Source of the DNA: Candidatus Zixiibacteriota bacterium
GTDB lineage: Bacteria > Zixibacteria > MSB-5A5 > RBG-16-43-9
Length of the DNA: 6,197 nucleotides
NCBI GenBank assembly: GCA_029858245.1
Contig: JAOUFL010000147.1
Span: 1 to 6,197, forward strand
Reading direction: 5' to 3'
The notes below the pieces were generated by a model that worked only from the letters and a program-made list of their open reading frames with translations, made no database searches and had not been told where the DNA came from. The position numbers and the translations under genes are program-made. Positions 1-5,654 of the stretch are shown here, in pieces (positions within the stretch are counted from its first letter, which is position 1; each line of letters starts with the position of its first letter).

Positions 1-1
1 C

Positions 2-1006
2 ATTCATCCTTCCCTGGAATACAAACCGCATACGAGGGTAGAGGGAGCTTGTGGCTCTGGAGGTCTTGGTTTATTGACCTCAGTAAAGAGCATCTCCTCA
101 GAGATATCCGATGTAGTTCTCACCATAGGAGTAGAGGTACAAAACACAGTCAAATCAGTATATGGTGCAGATATATTGGCAGGCGCAGGACATTATGCCA
201 CAGAAAGAAAGAATGGTCATGTCTACTTCTTCCCTGCCAAATTCTCTGACCGTGCGGGTGCCTGTTATGATAAATTCGGCTATGATTTTATGAGAAAAGG
301 CATGGCTTCCTGGTACAAACAGGCAATAGAAAATGCCAGAAAAAATCCCAAGGCTCAGGAATATCATAACTCCATAGAAGATTTATATGCAGCAGGAATG
401 ACACCTCCAAATCCAAAAACCTTCGTGGACCATCTTAATGTTTATGATTGTTCTAAAGTCTCGGATGGAGCCTCTGCTTTGCTTTTTGTTTCAGAAGAAG
501 GATTAAAAAAGGTTGGGCTGAATAAATTGGATGCCATAGAGGTGGTGGGGTTCGGTATAGCAGTAGCCGATATAACCAAACCTCCTGTGGATTTAACTGT
601 GATGACTACCACAAAAAAAGCTGTGGAGAAAGCATATCAGATGGCAGGATTAGGTCCAAAAGATATCGGGATTCTGGAAGTGCACGATTGTTTTACTATT
701 GGAGGGCTTCTGGCTTTGGAAGCAGCCGGTTTCGTTAAACCAGGAGAATCCTCTGCCTTCGTTCAGCAAGGAAGAACTAATATTAATGCGGAGCTCCCCA
801 CTAACGCTACTGGTGGGCTGATCGGTTTTGGTCACTATACCGGGGGAACCGGGGTGAGACAGGCTGTGGATAGTCTTCACCAGTTAACCGGAAAAGCCGG
901 TGATAATCAGATAAAGATCAATCCGGGTAAACCGTATGCTTTGATGATCAGCATGGGTGGAAATGATAAGACTGTAACTGCTATGATCTTCCAAAAAGCA
1001 GAATAA
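2..1006 (+). CDS. SCP2-type thiolase (acetyl-CoA acetyltransferase family), 5'-truncated
   Basis: Thiolases cleave 3-ketoacyl-CoA with CoA to give acetyl-CoA and a shortened acyl-CoA, or run in reverse to condense acyl-CoAs; they are cytoplasmic in bacteria. The frame is open from base 2, so the gene starts outside the window, and the ATG at 74 is internal. The nucleophilic cysteine lies in VEGACGSGG (TGT at 50-52, fragment residue 17). It normally sits near residue 85-90, so about 70 residues are missing and the whole protein would be ~400 aa. HDCF (fragment residues 228-231, Cys at 689-691) replaces the NEAF block of classical thiolases and marks the SCP2-like branch. The GHP block reads GHYTGGTG: the catalytic histidine is kept (833-835) but Pro is Tyr. 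The C-terminus ends in SMGGNDKT followed by a short tail, without the CxG cysteine motif of classical thiolases. Two acyl-CoA dehydrogenases and a crotonase follow, supporting a beta-oxidation or amino acid degradation role. The family is secure; the substrate is unknown. Confidence 0.93.
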   Translation: MHPSLEYKPHTRVEGACGSGGLGLLTSVKSISSEISDVVLTIGVEVQNTVKSVYGADILAGAGHYATERKNGHVYFFPAKFSDRAGACYDKFGYDFMRKGMASWYKQAIENARKNPKAQEYHNSIEDLYAAGMTPPNPKTFVDHLNVYDCSKVSDGASALLFVSEEGLKKVGLNKLDAIEVVGFGIAVADITKPPVDLTVMTTTKKAVEKAYQMAGLGPKDIGILEVHDCFTIGGLLALEAAGFVKPGESSAFVQQGRTNINAELPTNATGGLIGFGHYTGGTGVRQAVDSLHQLTGKAGDNQIKINPGKPYALMISMGGNDKTVTAMIFQKAE

Positions 1007-1080
1007 AGAGGAAACTTAAATGTGATTTACCCCATTGATTAAAATTGCTAAAATCAAAAAAACTTTTTATCGCCCATTTA

Positions 1081-1085
1081 AGGAG
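1081..1085 (+). promoter_or_regulatory. Ribosome binding site deciding the start of the first acyl-CoA dehydrogenase
   Basis: AGGAG lies 7 nt before the ATG at 1093. It rules out the earlier in-frame TTG at 1045, which has no comparable site and would add 16 basic residues not expected in this family. Confidence 0.85.
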
Positions 1086-1092
1086 AAAAAAA

Positions 1093-2232
1093 ATGGATTT
1101 TGAACTATCAGAAGATCAAAAGATGATTAAGGAAGCTGCCAGAGAATTCGCCTCTGAGAAATTAGCTCCCAGAGCACAGGAATTCGATGAAAAAGAAGAG
1201 ATACCAAAAGAGCTATATAAGGAATTAGCTGATCTGGGATATATGGGTATGCTCATGCCAGAAGAATATGGTGGCTCAGGTCTGGATTTCATCAGTTATA
1301 TCCTGGTTATGGAGGAGTTTTCCAAAACCTGTGCTGCTCTGGAGATCTCCTTATCTGTTCACAATTCACTGATCTCTGATGCTATTTTTAAATATGGTAC
1401 AGAAGTACAAAAGAAGAAGTATTTGCCTAAATTGACCAGAGGGGAATTCATAGGAGCCTATTCCTTAACCGAGCCCGAAGCAGGAACTGATGCGGGCAGT
1501 TTAAAAACAACAGCGATTTTAAAAAGCGATCATTATATAATCAACGGTACTAAAACCTTTGTAACTAATGGCGGAATTGCAGACCTTTTTATGCTTTTCA
1601 CCCTGACCAAACCTGAGGCAAAATCGAAAGGCATCTCCTGCCTTTTAGTGGAAAAAGGATTAAAAGGATTCAATATCGGAGCTAAAGAGAAGAAGATGGG
1701 AATAAGAGGTTCTGATACCAGAGAGTTATCTTTTGAAGATTGCCAGGTTCCAAAAGAAAACATTCTGGGGGAGGAAAACAAGGGCTTTAATATTGCCTTG
1801 AGTCTGCTTGATTCAGGTAGAATAGGTGTAGGAGCACAGTCAGTTGGAATAGCCCAGTCTGCCCTGGATGAGTCTTTAAAATATTCGAAAGAAAGAGTGC
1901 AGTTTGGACAGCCTATCTGCAATTTTCAGGCAATTCAGTTCAAACTGGCTAATATGGCAACCCAGATCGAAGCAGCCAGATTATTAGTCTATAGAGCTGC
2001 CTGGTTAAGACAAAATAACGTGAGGTGTACCAAAGAAGCATCCATGGCTAAGCTTTTCGCTTCGGAGATAGCTAATTTCGTGGTAAACGAGGCTGTACAG
2101 ATTCACGGTGGATACGGTTATATGAAAGAATATGCAGTGGAAAGATATTTTCGGGATGCCAGGGTAACCGAGATCTACGAAGGAACCTCTGAAGCTCAGA
2201 GGATTGTCATCTCCAGAAACCTATTAAAATAG
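1093..2232 (+). CDS. Acyl-CoA dehydrogenase, short-chain/butyryl-CoA type (first of tandem pair)
   Basis: This FAD flavoenzyme would oxidise an acyl-CoA to the trans-2-enoyl-CoA and pass electrons to electron transfer flavoprotein, which is not in this window. At 379 aa it has normal family length. The N-terminal helical domain is followed by flavin/substrate motif SLTEPEAGTDAGS (residues 124-136), the middle beta domain, and the C-terminal signature QIHGGYGY...RYFRDA. The catalytic base is Glu363 in IYEGTSE (GAA at 2179-2181), the short/medium-chain position. The helix-G position holds Gly242, whereas isovaleryl-CoA dehydrogenase carries its catalytic Glu there, so that enzyme is disfavoured. 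RVQFGQP, an expected FAD contact region, is intact. The start is set by AGGAG at 1081. It lies 86 nt after the thiolase and 8 nt before a paralogue, consistent with one operon. Butyryl-, isobutyryl- or 2-methylbutyryl-CoA are all possible substrates. Confidence 0.95.
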   Translation: MDFELSEDQKMIKEAAREFASEKLAPRAQEFDEKEEIPKELYKELADLGYMGMLMPEEYGGSGLDFISYILVMEEFSKTCAALEISLSVHNSLISDAIFKYGTEVQKKKYLPKLTRGEFIGAYSLTEPEAGTDAGSLKTTAILKSDHYIINGTKTFVTNGGIADLFMLFTLTKPEAKSKGISCLLVEKGLKGFNIGAKEKKMGIRGSDTRELSFEDCQVPKENILGEENKGFNIALSLLDSGRIGVGAQSVGIAQSALDESLKYSKERVQFGQPICNFQAIQFKLANMATQIEAARLLVYRAAWLRQNNVRCTKEASMAKLFASEIANFVVNEAVQIHGGYGYMKEYAVERYFRDARVTEIYEGTSEAQRIVISRNLLK

Positions 2233-2234
2233 GA
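2231..2234 (+). promoter_or_regulatory. Ribosome binding site overlapping the preceding stop codon
   Basis: AGGA overlaps the TAG stop (2230-2232) of the first acyl-CoA dehydrogenase and sits 6 nt before the ATG at 2241. This suggests that a ribosome ending the first gene can restart on the second, keeping the two paralogues in step. Confidence 0.65.
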
Positions 2235-2240
2235 AGCAGA

Positions 2241-3374
2241 ATGTACTTAGATAAAAAATATGAAGATTTCAGGAAAAAGATAAGAGAGTTTTCAGAAAAA
2301 GAGATTGAACCAGCAGCTCATAAGATCGATGAATCAGCTGAGTTCCCTTATGATAATATCAAGAAAATTGCCGAATTAGGACTGCTGGGTATGGTAGTTC
2401 CCCCTGAGTATGGTGGATCAGGCATAGATACTTTAAAATACGTTTTAGTCGTAGAAGAGCTCTCAAGAGTTTGCGGCTCTACGGGAATTACCGTAGCTGC
2501 ACATAATTCTTTAGCTATATGTCCTATATTCCTTTTCGGAAATGAAGAGCAAAAGAAAAAATATATTCCTCCTCTGGCTAAAGGTGAAAAATTAGGTGCT
2601 TTTGGTTTAACCGAACCGGAAGCAGGTTCAGATGCCGGGGGAACCAAGACCACGGCTGTTTTGGATGGTGAGAATTATGTGGTCAATGGTTCCAAGTGTT
2701 TTATCACCAGCGCCTCAGTGGCAGAGACCTTCGTCATCACTGCTGTAACGGACAAGACTAAAGGAACCAAAGGTATCAGCTCTTTGATTCTGGAAAAAGG
2801 GATGAAAGGATTTTCAGTCGGCAAGAAAGAAAACAAGATGGGCTTAAGAGGTTCAGATACTGCTACTTTACATTTTGAGGAGCTAAAGGTACCTAAGGAA
2901 AATCTTCTGGGTAAAGAGGGTGAAGGATTCAAACAGTTTTTAATCACCCTGGATGGAGGAAGGGTTAGCATAGGTGCAATGGCATTGGGTATAGCTCAGG
3001 GAGCCTTTGACCAGGCAATGAAATTCTCCAGGACAAGAATTCAGTTTGAAAAACCTTTAATTGAATTCCAGGCTATCCAGTTTAAATTGGCTGATATGGC
3101 AACGCAGATAGAGGCAGCCCGTCATCTTATCTATCACGCTGCCTTTTTAGAAGATAAAGGAGAAAAATATGTAAAAGAATCAGCTATGGCAAAACTTTTT
3201 GCCTCCGAGGTCGCCAGATATGTTTGTTATCAGGCAATTCAAATCTTTGGAGGTTATGGATATTCCCGGGAATACCCGGTGGAAAGATATTTACGCGATG
3301 TGAAGCTCTGCGAGATAGGAGAGGGAACCTCAGAAATACAAAGGCTGGTGATCTTCAGGGAATTAATGAGATAA
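2241..3374 (+). CDS. Acyl-CoA dehydrogenase, short-chain type (second of tandem pair)
   Basis: Second FAD-dependent acyl-CoA dehydrogenase, 377 aa, clearly related to its upstream neighbour along its whole length. Motif GLTEPEAGSDAGG (residues 122-134) matches acyl-CoA dehydrogenase signature 1, and QIFGGYGY...RYLRDV matches signature 2. The catalytic base is Glu361 in IGEGTSE (GAG at 3321-3323); the helix-G position is Gly240, so this is not an isovaleryl-type active site. One oddity is the usual QFG tripeptide, which reads QFE here (Glu270, GAA at 3048-3050), in the region that contacts FAD across the subunit interface. The upstream copy keeps Gly. The start lies 8 nt after the preceding stop with its own AGGA. 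Two adjacent copies probably divide substrates, for example straight- and branched-chain acyl-CoAs; the sequence alone does not say which copy does which. Confidence 0.95.
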   Translation: MYLDKKYEDFRKKIREFSEKEIEPAAHKIDESAEFPYDNIKKIAELGLLGMVVPPEYGGSGIDTLKYVLVVEELSRVCGSTGITVAAHNSLAICPIFLFGNEEQKKKYIPPLAKGEKLGAFGLTEPEAGSDAGGTKTTAVLDGENYVVNGSKCFITSASVAETFVITAVTDKTKGTKGISSLILEKGMKGFSVGKKENKMGLRGSDTATLHFEELKVPKENLLGKEGEGFKQFLITLDGGRVSIGAMALGIAQGAFDQAMKFSRTRIQFEKPLIEFQAIQFKLADMATQIEAARHLIYHAAFLEDKGEKYVKESAMAKLFASEVARYVCYQAIQIFGGYGYSREYPVERYLRDVKLCEIGEGTSEIQRLVIFRELMR

Positions 3375-3384
3375 TTTATCACAT

Positions 3385-3400
3385 AAGTAAAGGATTACTT
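3385..3400 (+). other. Small AT-rich hairpin in the gap before crotonase
   Basis: AAGTAA, a 4-nt AGGA loop and TTACTT form a 6-bp stem just after the second dehydrogenase stop. There is only one G-C pair and no clean T-run behind it (TATATCTATATT follows), so it could be an RNA-processing or weak pausing element rather than a true terminator. The rest of this 76-nt gap is AT-rich and shows no convincing promoter. Confidence 0.3.
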
Positions 3401-3440
3401 TATATCTATATTTCTATCATAAATTTTTGAATTGAAGCAA

Positions 3441-3446
3441 AGGAGG
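3441..3446 (+). promoter_or_regulatory. Strong Shine-Dalgarno for a TTG start
   Basis: AAAGGAGGAG runs up to the TTG at 3451; AGGAGG ends 4 nt before it, a short but usable spacing. An in-frame TGA at 3433-3435 and the absence of ATG or GTG between it and 3451 leave TTG as the only start that gives a full-length protein. Confidence 0.8.
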
Positions 3447-3450
3447 AGAG

Positions 3451-4227
3451 TTGGAATATAAAAATATCCTTACAGAGATAAAAGATGGTATCGGCATAAT
3501 AAAAATCAATCGACCTAAGCAGTTAAATGCTTTGAATACAGAGACCATACATGAGCTAAACGATATAACTCATCAATGGAGCAGGGATGACAAAATAAAG
3601 GTTATGATCATAACCGGTGAAGGAAAAGCTTTTGTGGCAGGAGCGGATATTGCTGAGATGAAGGATATGACTAAGCAACAAGCAATTGACTTCTCTGAAA
3701 TGGGGCAGAAAGTCTTCTCCTTGATAGAATCACAGGATAAACCAGTCATCGCTGCGGTTAACGGTTTTGCCTTAGGTGGAGGATGCGAATTAGCCCTGGC
3801 ATGTGATATACGAATTGCCTCAGACAAAGCTAAATTAGGACAACCCGAAATAAATCTAGGTATTATACCCGGATTTGCAGGAACTCAGAGATTAGCTCGA
3901 ACAGTGGGGACTGCCAAAGCCAAGGAGCTGATCCTCACAGGAGATATGGTCGATGCCCAGACTGCTTTAGCTATTGGATTGTTCAACCAAGTGGTTCCAC
4001 ATGATAATCTGATGGATATCTGTATGGAGATGGCGAAAAAAATTGCTACCAAGGGACCAACCGCAGTCCGGTTAGCTAAAAGGGTAATCAGCAGGGGAGT
4101 GGAAACCGATTTTGCCACAGGTAGCTCTTTTGAAGTAGATGCCTTTGGAGAATGTTTTGCCTCAGGAGAGGCAAAGGAGGGAATGGAGGCGTTTTTACAA
4201 AAGAGAAAGCCAAAATGGATTGAATAA
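3451..4227 (+). CDS. crt: Enoyl-CoA hydratase (crotonase)
   Basis: Adds water to trans-2-enoyl-CoA (such as crotonyl-CoA) to give the L-3-hydroxyacyl-CoA, the step after the upstream acyl-CoA dehydrogenases. The 258-aa length is normal for a stand-alone crotonase. Oxyanion-hole elements are AGAD (residues 63-66) and GGGCE (Gly110 region). Both catalytic glutamates are present: Glu113 in GGGCE and Glu133 in QPE. They are 20 residues apart, as are Glu144 and Glu164 in rat mitochondrial hydratase, which favours true hydratase activity over other crotonase-fold reactions. IAAVNGFALGGGCELALACDI matches the family signature. PGFAGTQRL has Ala143 where relatives usually have Gly, a mild change. Translation begins at TTG behind AGGAGG. 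The 76-nt gap upstream leaves open whether it is in the same transcript as the dehydrogenases. The clostridial Crt-like sequence suggests short-chain substrates, which is inference. Confidence 0.95.
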   Translation: MEYKNILTEIKDGIGIIKINRPKQLNALNTETIHELNDITHQWSRDDKIKVMIITGEGKAFVAGADIAEMKDMTKQQAIDFSEMGQKVFSLIESQDKPVIAAVNGFALGGGCELALACDIRIASDKAKLGQPEINLGIIPGFAGTQRLARTVGTAKAKELILTGDMVDAQTALAIGLFNQVVPHDNLMDICMEMAKKIATKGPTAVRLAKRVISRGVETDFATGSSFEVDAFGECFASGEAKEGMEAFLQKRKPKWIE

Positions 4228-4286
4228 AAAAGCTCCATAGTTTTATGATTCAAGGGAGGAATAAAGTCATTTGTGAATGTGGATGA

Positions 4287-4318
4287 AGGCTCAAAAGCTT
4301 AAAGCTTTAAAAGTTCAA
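4287..4318. repeat. Degenerate 8-bp-period tandem repeat, unit about AAGYTYAA
   Basis: About four units can be lined up: AGGCTCAA (4287-4294), AAGCTTAA (4295-4302), AGCTTTAA (4303-4310) and AAGTTCAA (4311-4318). The heptamer TCAAAAG recurs exactly 24 nt apart (4291-4297 and 4315-4321), which supports the 8-nt period. The copies are diverged and the tract is AT-rich, so low complexity is a rival explanation. Confidence 0.45.
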
Positions 4319-4373
4319 AAGAGAAAAAGATGTTATCCCTAACTGTTGTTTGTATCTCGCGAGCGAAAATAGG

Positions 4374-4398
4374 TAGAGACGCATTGAATGAATCTCTA
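4374..4398. repeat. Imperfect inverted repeat (TAGAGA/TCTCTA hairpin)
   Basis: TAGAGA (4374-4379) pairs with TCTCTA (4393-4398). Inside it a 2x2 mismatch is followed by CAT (4382-4384) pairing with ATG (4388-4390) around a 3-nt loop. The two mismatched positions would pair if the right arm read CG instead of AA, so this looks like an eroded longer palindrome of the dispersed intergenic-repeat kind. No T-run follows, so it is not a terminator. Confidence 0.45.
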
Positions 4399-4422
4399 AA
4401 ACAAATTTAAAGAGTTCGAGCT

Positions 4423-5487
4423 ATGGAGATCTTTAAATCTTTAGCTGAGGACCAGCACGAGCAAATAATCTTCTGCTCGGATAAAGTAGCTAAGCTCAGA
4501 GGGATCATAGCCATTCATGACACTACCTTAGGACCCGCTATCGGTGGTGTGAGGATGTTTCCTTATAAGACGGATGAAGAAGCATTAAAAGATGTTCTGC
4601 TTCTTTCCAGGGCTATGACCTATAAAGCAGCTGCTGTTGGGATAAACCTGGGTGGGGGACAGGGAGTAATTATCGGGGATCCCTCTAAAGATAAAAACGA
4701 GTTGCTCCTGAGAGCTTTCGGAAGGTTTGTGCAGGGACTTAATGGCAGATACATCACCGCAGAAGACCTTGGAACAACAGTGGATGATATGGAAATAGTT
4801 CGTTACGAGACAAAACATGTGGTTGGACTTTCCAGAGCCTTAGGTGGCAGCGGAGATCCTGGACCGGTAACTGCCATTGGATTACAAAGCGGACTTTTAG
4901 CTTGTGTGGAGAAAGTTTTAAACAAAAAATCTCTGGAAGGCGTTTCTGTAGCAATCCAGGGAATGGGACATGTTGGCTATCATCTGGCTAAGGAGTTGAA
5001 AGCATCCGGTAGTAGATTAATAGTTGCAGATCTTTTGTCCGAAAAGGCGGAGAAAGCCAGGATGGAGTTCGGAGCGGAAGTCGTTAATCCAGATGAAATT
5101 TTCCAGGTTGAAGCAGATGTCTTTTCCCCTTGCGCCCTGGGTGGTGTGATAAATGCTCAGACAGTTGATAGGTTTAAAGCTAAGATCATCGCCGGTGCCG
5201 CCAATAATCAATTAGCAGATGATAAATACGGGGACATTTTGCATAATAAAGAAATTGTATATGCCCCTGATTTTGTTATAGGCGCAGGCGGTATGATAAA
5301 TGTAGCGAATGAATTGGGAGGTTATGTCAAAGAAAAAGCAATAAAGCAAGCGACCGGGATATATGATATAATGAAAAAGATCCTGGAGATATCAAAGGAG
5401 TCAAATATTCCAACCTATAAAGCTGCCAATATCTTAGCCAAAGCCAGAATCGCAGAGGTTAAGAAATTCAGACAGAGGCATGCCTAA
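4423..5487 (+). CDS. ldh: Leucine dehydrogenase-family protein (Glu/Leu/Phe/Val dehydrogenase) with Lys80 replaced by Gln
   Basis: Leucine dehydrogenases reversibly deaminate leucine, valine and isoleucine with NAD+, giving 2-keto acids and ammonia in the cytoplasm. The 354-aa protein starts MEIFKSL like Bacillus enzymes and aligns to them from memory without gaps through about residue 294. Lys68 in TYK, Asp115 in TAEDLGT, the Rossmann motif GMGHVG (180-185), Asp203 (NAD preference) and Asn262 in AANNQ are all in register. The glycine-rich loop, however, reads GGGQ: residue 80 is Gln (CAG at 4660-4662) where family members have the catalytic Lys. The substrate pocket shows Ile40 and Met291 where Bacillus has Leu and Val, with Val294 kept. 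The start is fixed by an in-frame TAA at 4408; the ribosome site is weak (AAAGAG, 4409-4414). A carboxylate kinase follows, as in Bacillus bcd-buk. The fold and family are secure; catalytic activity is doubtful until residue 80 is confirmed. Confidence 0.93.
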   Translation: MEIFKSLAEDQHEQIIFCSDKVAKLRGIIAIHDTTLGPAIGGVRMFPYKTDEEALKDVLLLSRAMTYKAAAVGINLGGGQGVIIGDPSKDKNELLLRAFGRFVQGLNGRYITAEDLGTTVDDMEIVRYETKHVVGLSRALGGSGDPGPVTAIGLQSGLLACVEKVLNKKSLEGVSVAIQGMGHVGYHLAKELKASGSRLIVADLLSEKAEKARMEFGAEVVNPDEIFQVEADVFSPCALGGVINAQTVDRFKAKIIAGAANNQLADDKYGDILHNKEIVYAPDFVIGAGGMINVANELGGYVKEKAIKQATGIYDIMKKILEISKESNIPTYKAANILAKARIAEVKKFRQRHA

Positions 5488-5521
5488 AATAAAAAGAAAA
5501 ATAGAAAAAAGAAAATGGAAG

Positions 5522-5547
5522 ATGAGAAATCACTCATATCGGATGAG
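5522..5547 (+). other. Two mutually exclusive small hairpins sharing one arm
   Basis: CTCAT (5533-5537) can pair either with ATGAG upstream (5522-5526, 6-nt loop) or with ATGAG downstream (5543-5547, 5-nt loop). Each stem is only 5 bp. It lies about 100 nt before the kinase start. It may simply reflect a duplicated GATGAG word. Confidence 0.25.
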
Positions 5548-5569
5548 GGATGGCGAATAAAAAAACGTA

Positions 5570-5593
5570 GGGGCAGATCCCCGTGTCTTCCCT
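5570..5593. repeat. Imperfect GC-rich inverted repeat between purine-rich runs
   Basis: GGGGCAGA (5570-5577) faces TCTTCCCT (5586-5593) across an 8-nt loop. Six Watson-Crick pairs and one G-T pair form, broken by one C-T mismatch. GGGG (5570-5573) can instead pair with CCCC (5579-5582). It is a GC island within A-rich DNA and resembles an eroded dispersed intergenic palindrome. It is followed by CTGCTTAAATAAA rather than a T-run, so terminator function is unlikely. Confidence 0.4.
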
Positions 5594-5626
5594 GCTTAAA
5601 TAAAGGAAAAAGAAAATAAAAAATAT

Positions 5627-5654
5627 CGTCTCACGTCTTACATCTAACATGTCT
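5627..5654. repeat. Degenerate 7-bp-period repeat running into the kinase start codon
   Basis: Four heptamers follow in phase: CGTCTCA, CGTCTTA, CATCTAA and CATGTCT. The ATG of the downstream kinase (5649-5651) lies inside the fourth. The tract is pyrimidine-rich and occupies the place where a ribosome binding site would be. Confidence 0.45.

Larger units (their letters stand above)
4228..4422. other. Intergenic region between crotonase and leucine dehydrogenase-family gene
   Basis: This gap contains no convincing gene. It holds a weak bulged hairpin right after the crotonase stop (4228-4244), an isolated Shine-Dalgarno-like GGGAGGA (4254-4260) with no good start behind it, an 8-bp-period degenerate repeat (4287-4318), a perfect 8-bp palindrome CTCGCGAG (4356-4363) and an imperfect hairpin (4374-4398). 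The length and content suggest that the downstream gene may have its own control, but no strong promoter can be read. Confidence 0.6.

Noticed and set aside
49..249. 66-codon + strand frame starting MWLWRSW
   Set aside because: It overlaps the thiolase in another frame across the catalytic-cysteine region; the thiolase frame is clearly the coding one.
1035..1057. TTGATT / AATCAA inverted repeat between thiolase and first dehydrogenase
   Set aside because: It is a 6-bp AT-rich stem with an 11-nt loop, expected by chance in such DNA.
1045..1092. TTG at 1045 as an earlier start for the first acyl-CoA dehydrogenase
   Set aside because: It has no ribosome site and would add 16 Lys/Arg-rich residues absent from the family; ATG 1093 has AGGAG at 7 nt.
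1533..1922. 129-codon minus-strand frame opposite the first dehydrogenase, and similar antisense frames elsewhere
   Set aside because: They lie opposite well-conserved enzymes and show no family motifs; they are codon-bias shadows.
3224..3430. 68-codon + strand frame spanning the end of the second dehydrogenase
   Set aside because: Most of it shadows the conserved C-terminal dehydrogenase signature, and the remainder is AT-rich gap.
4228..4244. Hairpin AAAAGCT / AGTTTT just after the crotonase stop as a terminator
   Set aside because: The stem has one G-C pair and a bulged G, with only four T residues that are part of the stem itself; this is too weak to call.
4277..4342. 21-codon Lys-rich frame in the gap
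   Set aside because: It reads through a short-period repeat, has no properly spaced ribosome site and has no recognisable content, so it is not called as a gene.
4384..4411. Possible promoter TTGAAT / TTTAAA upstream of the leucine dehydrogenase gene
   Set aside because: Spacing is about 16 nt but both boxes are weak, they overlap the inverted repeat, and the start codon would be only ~11 nt from the -10 box.
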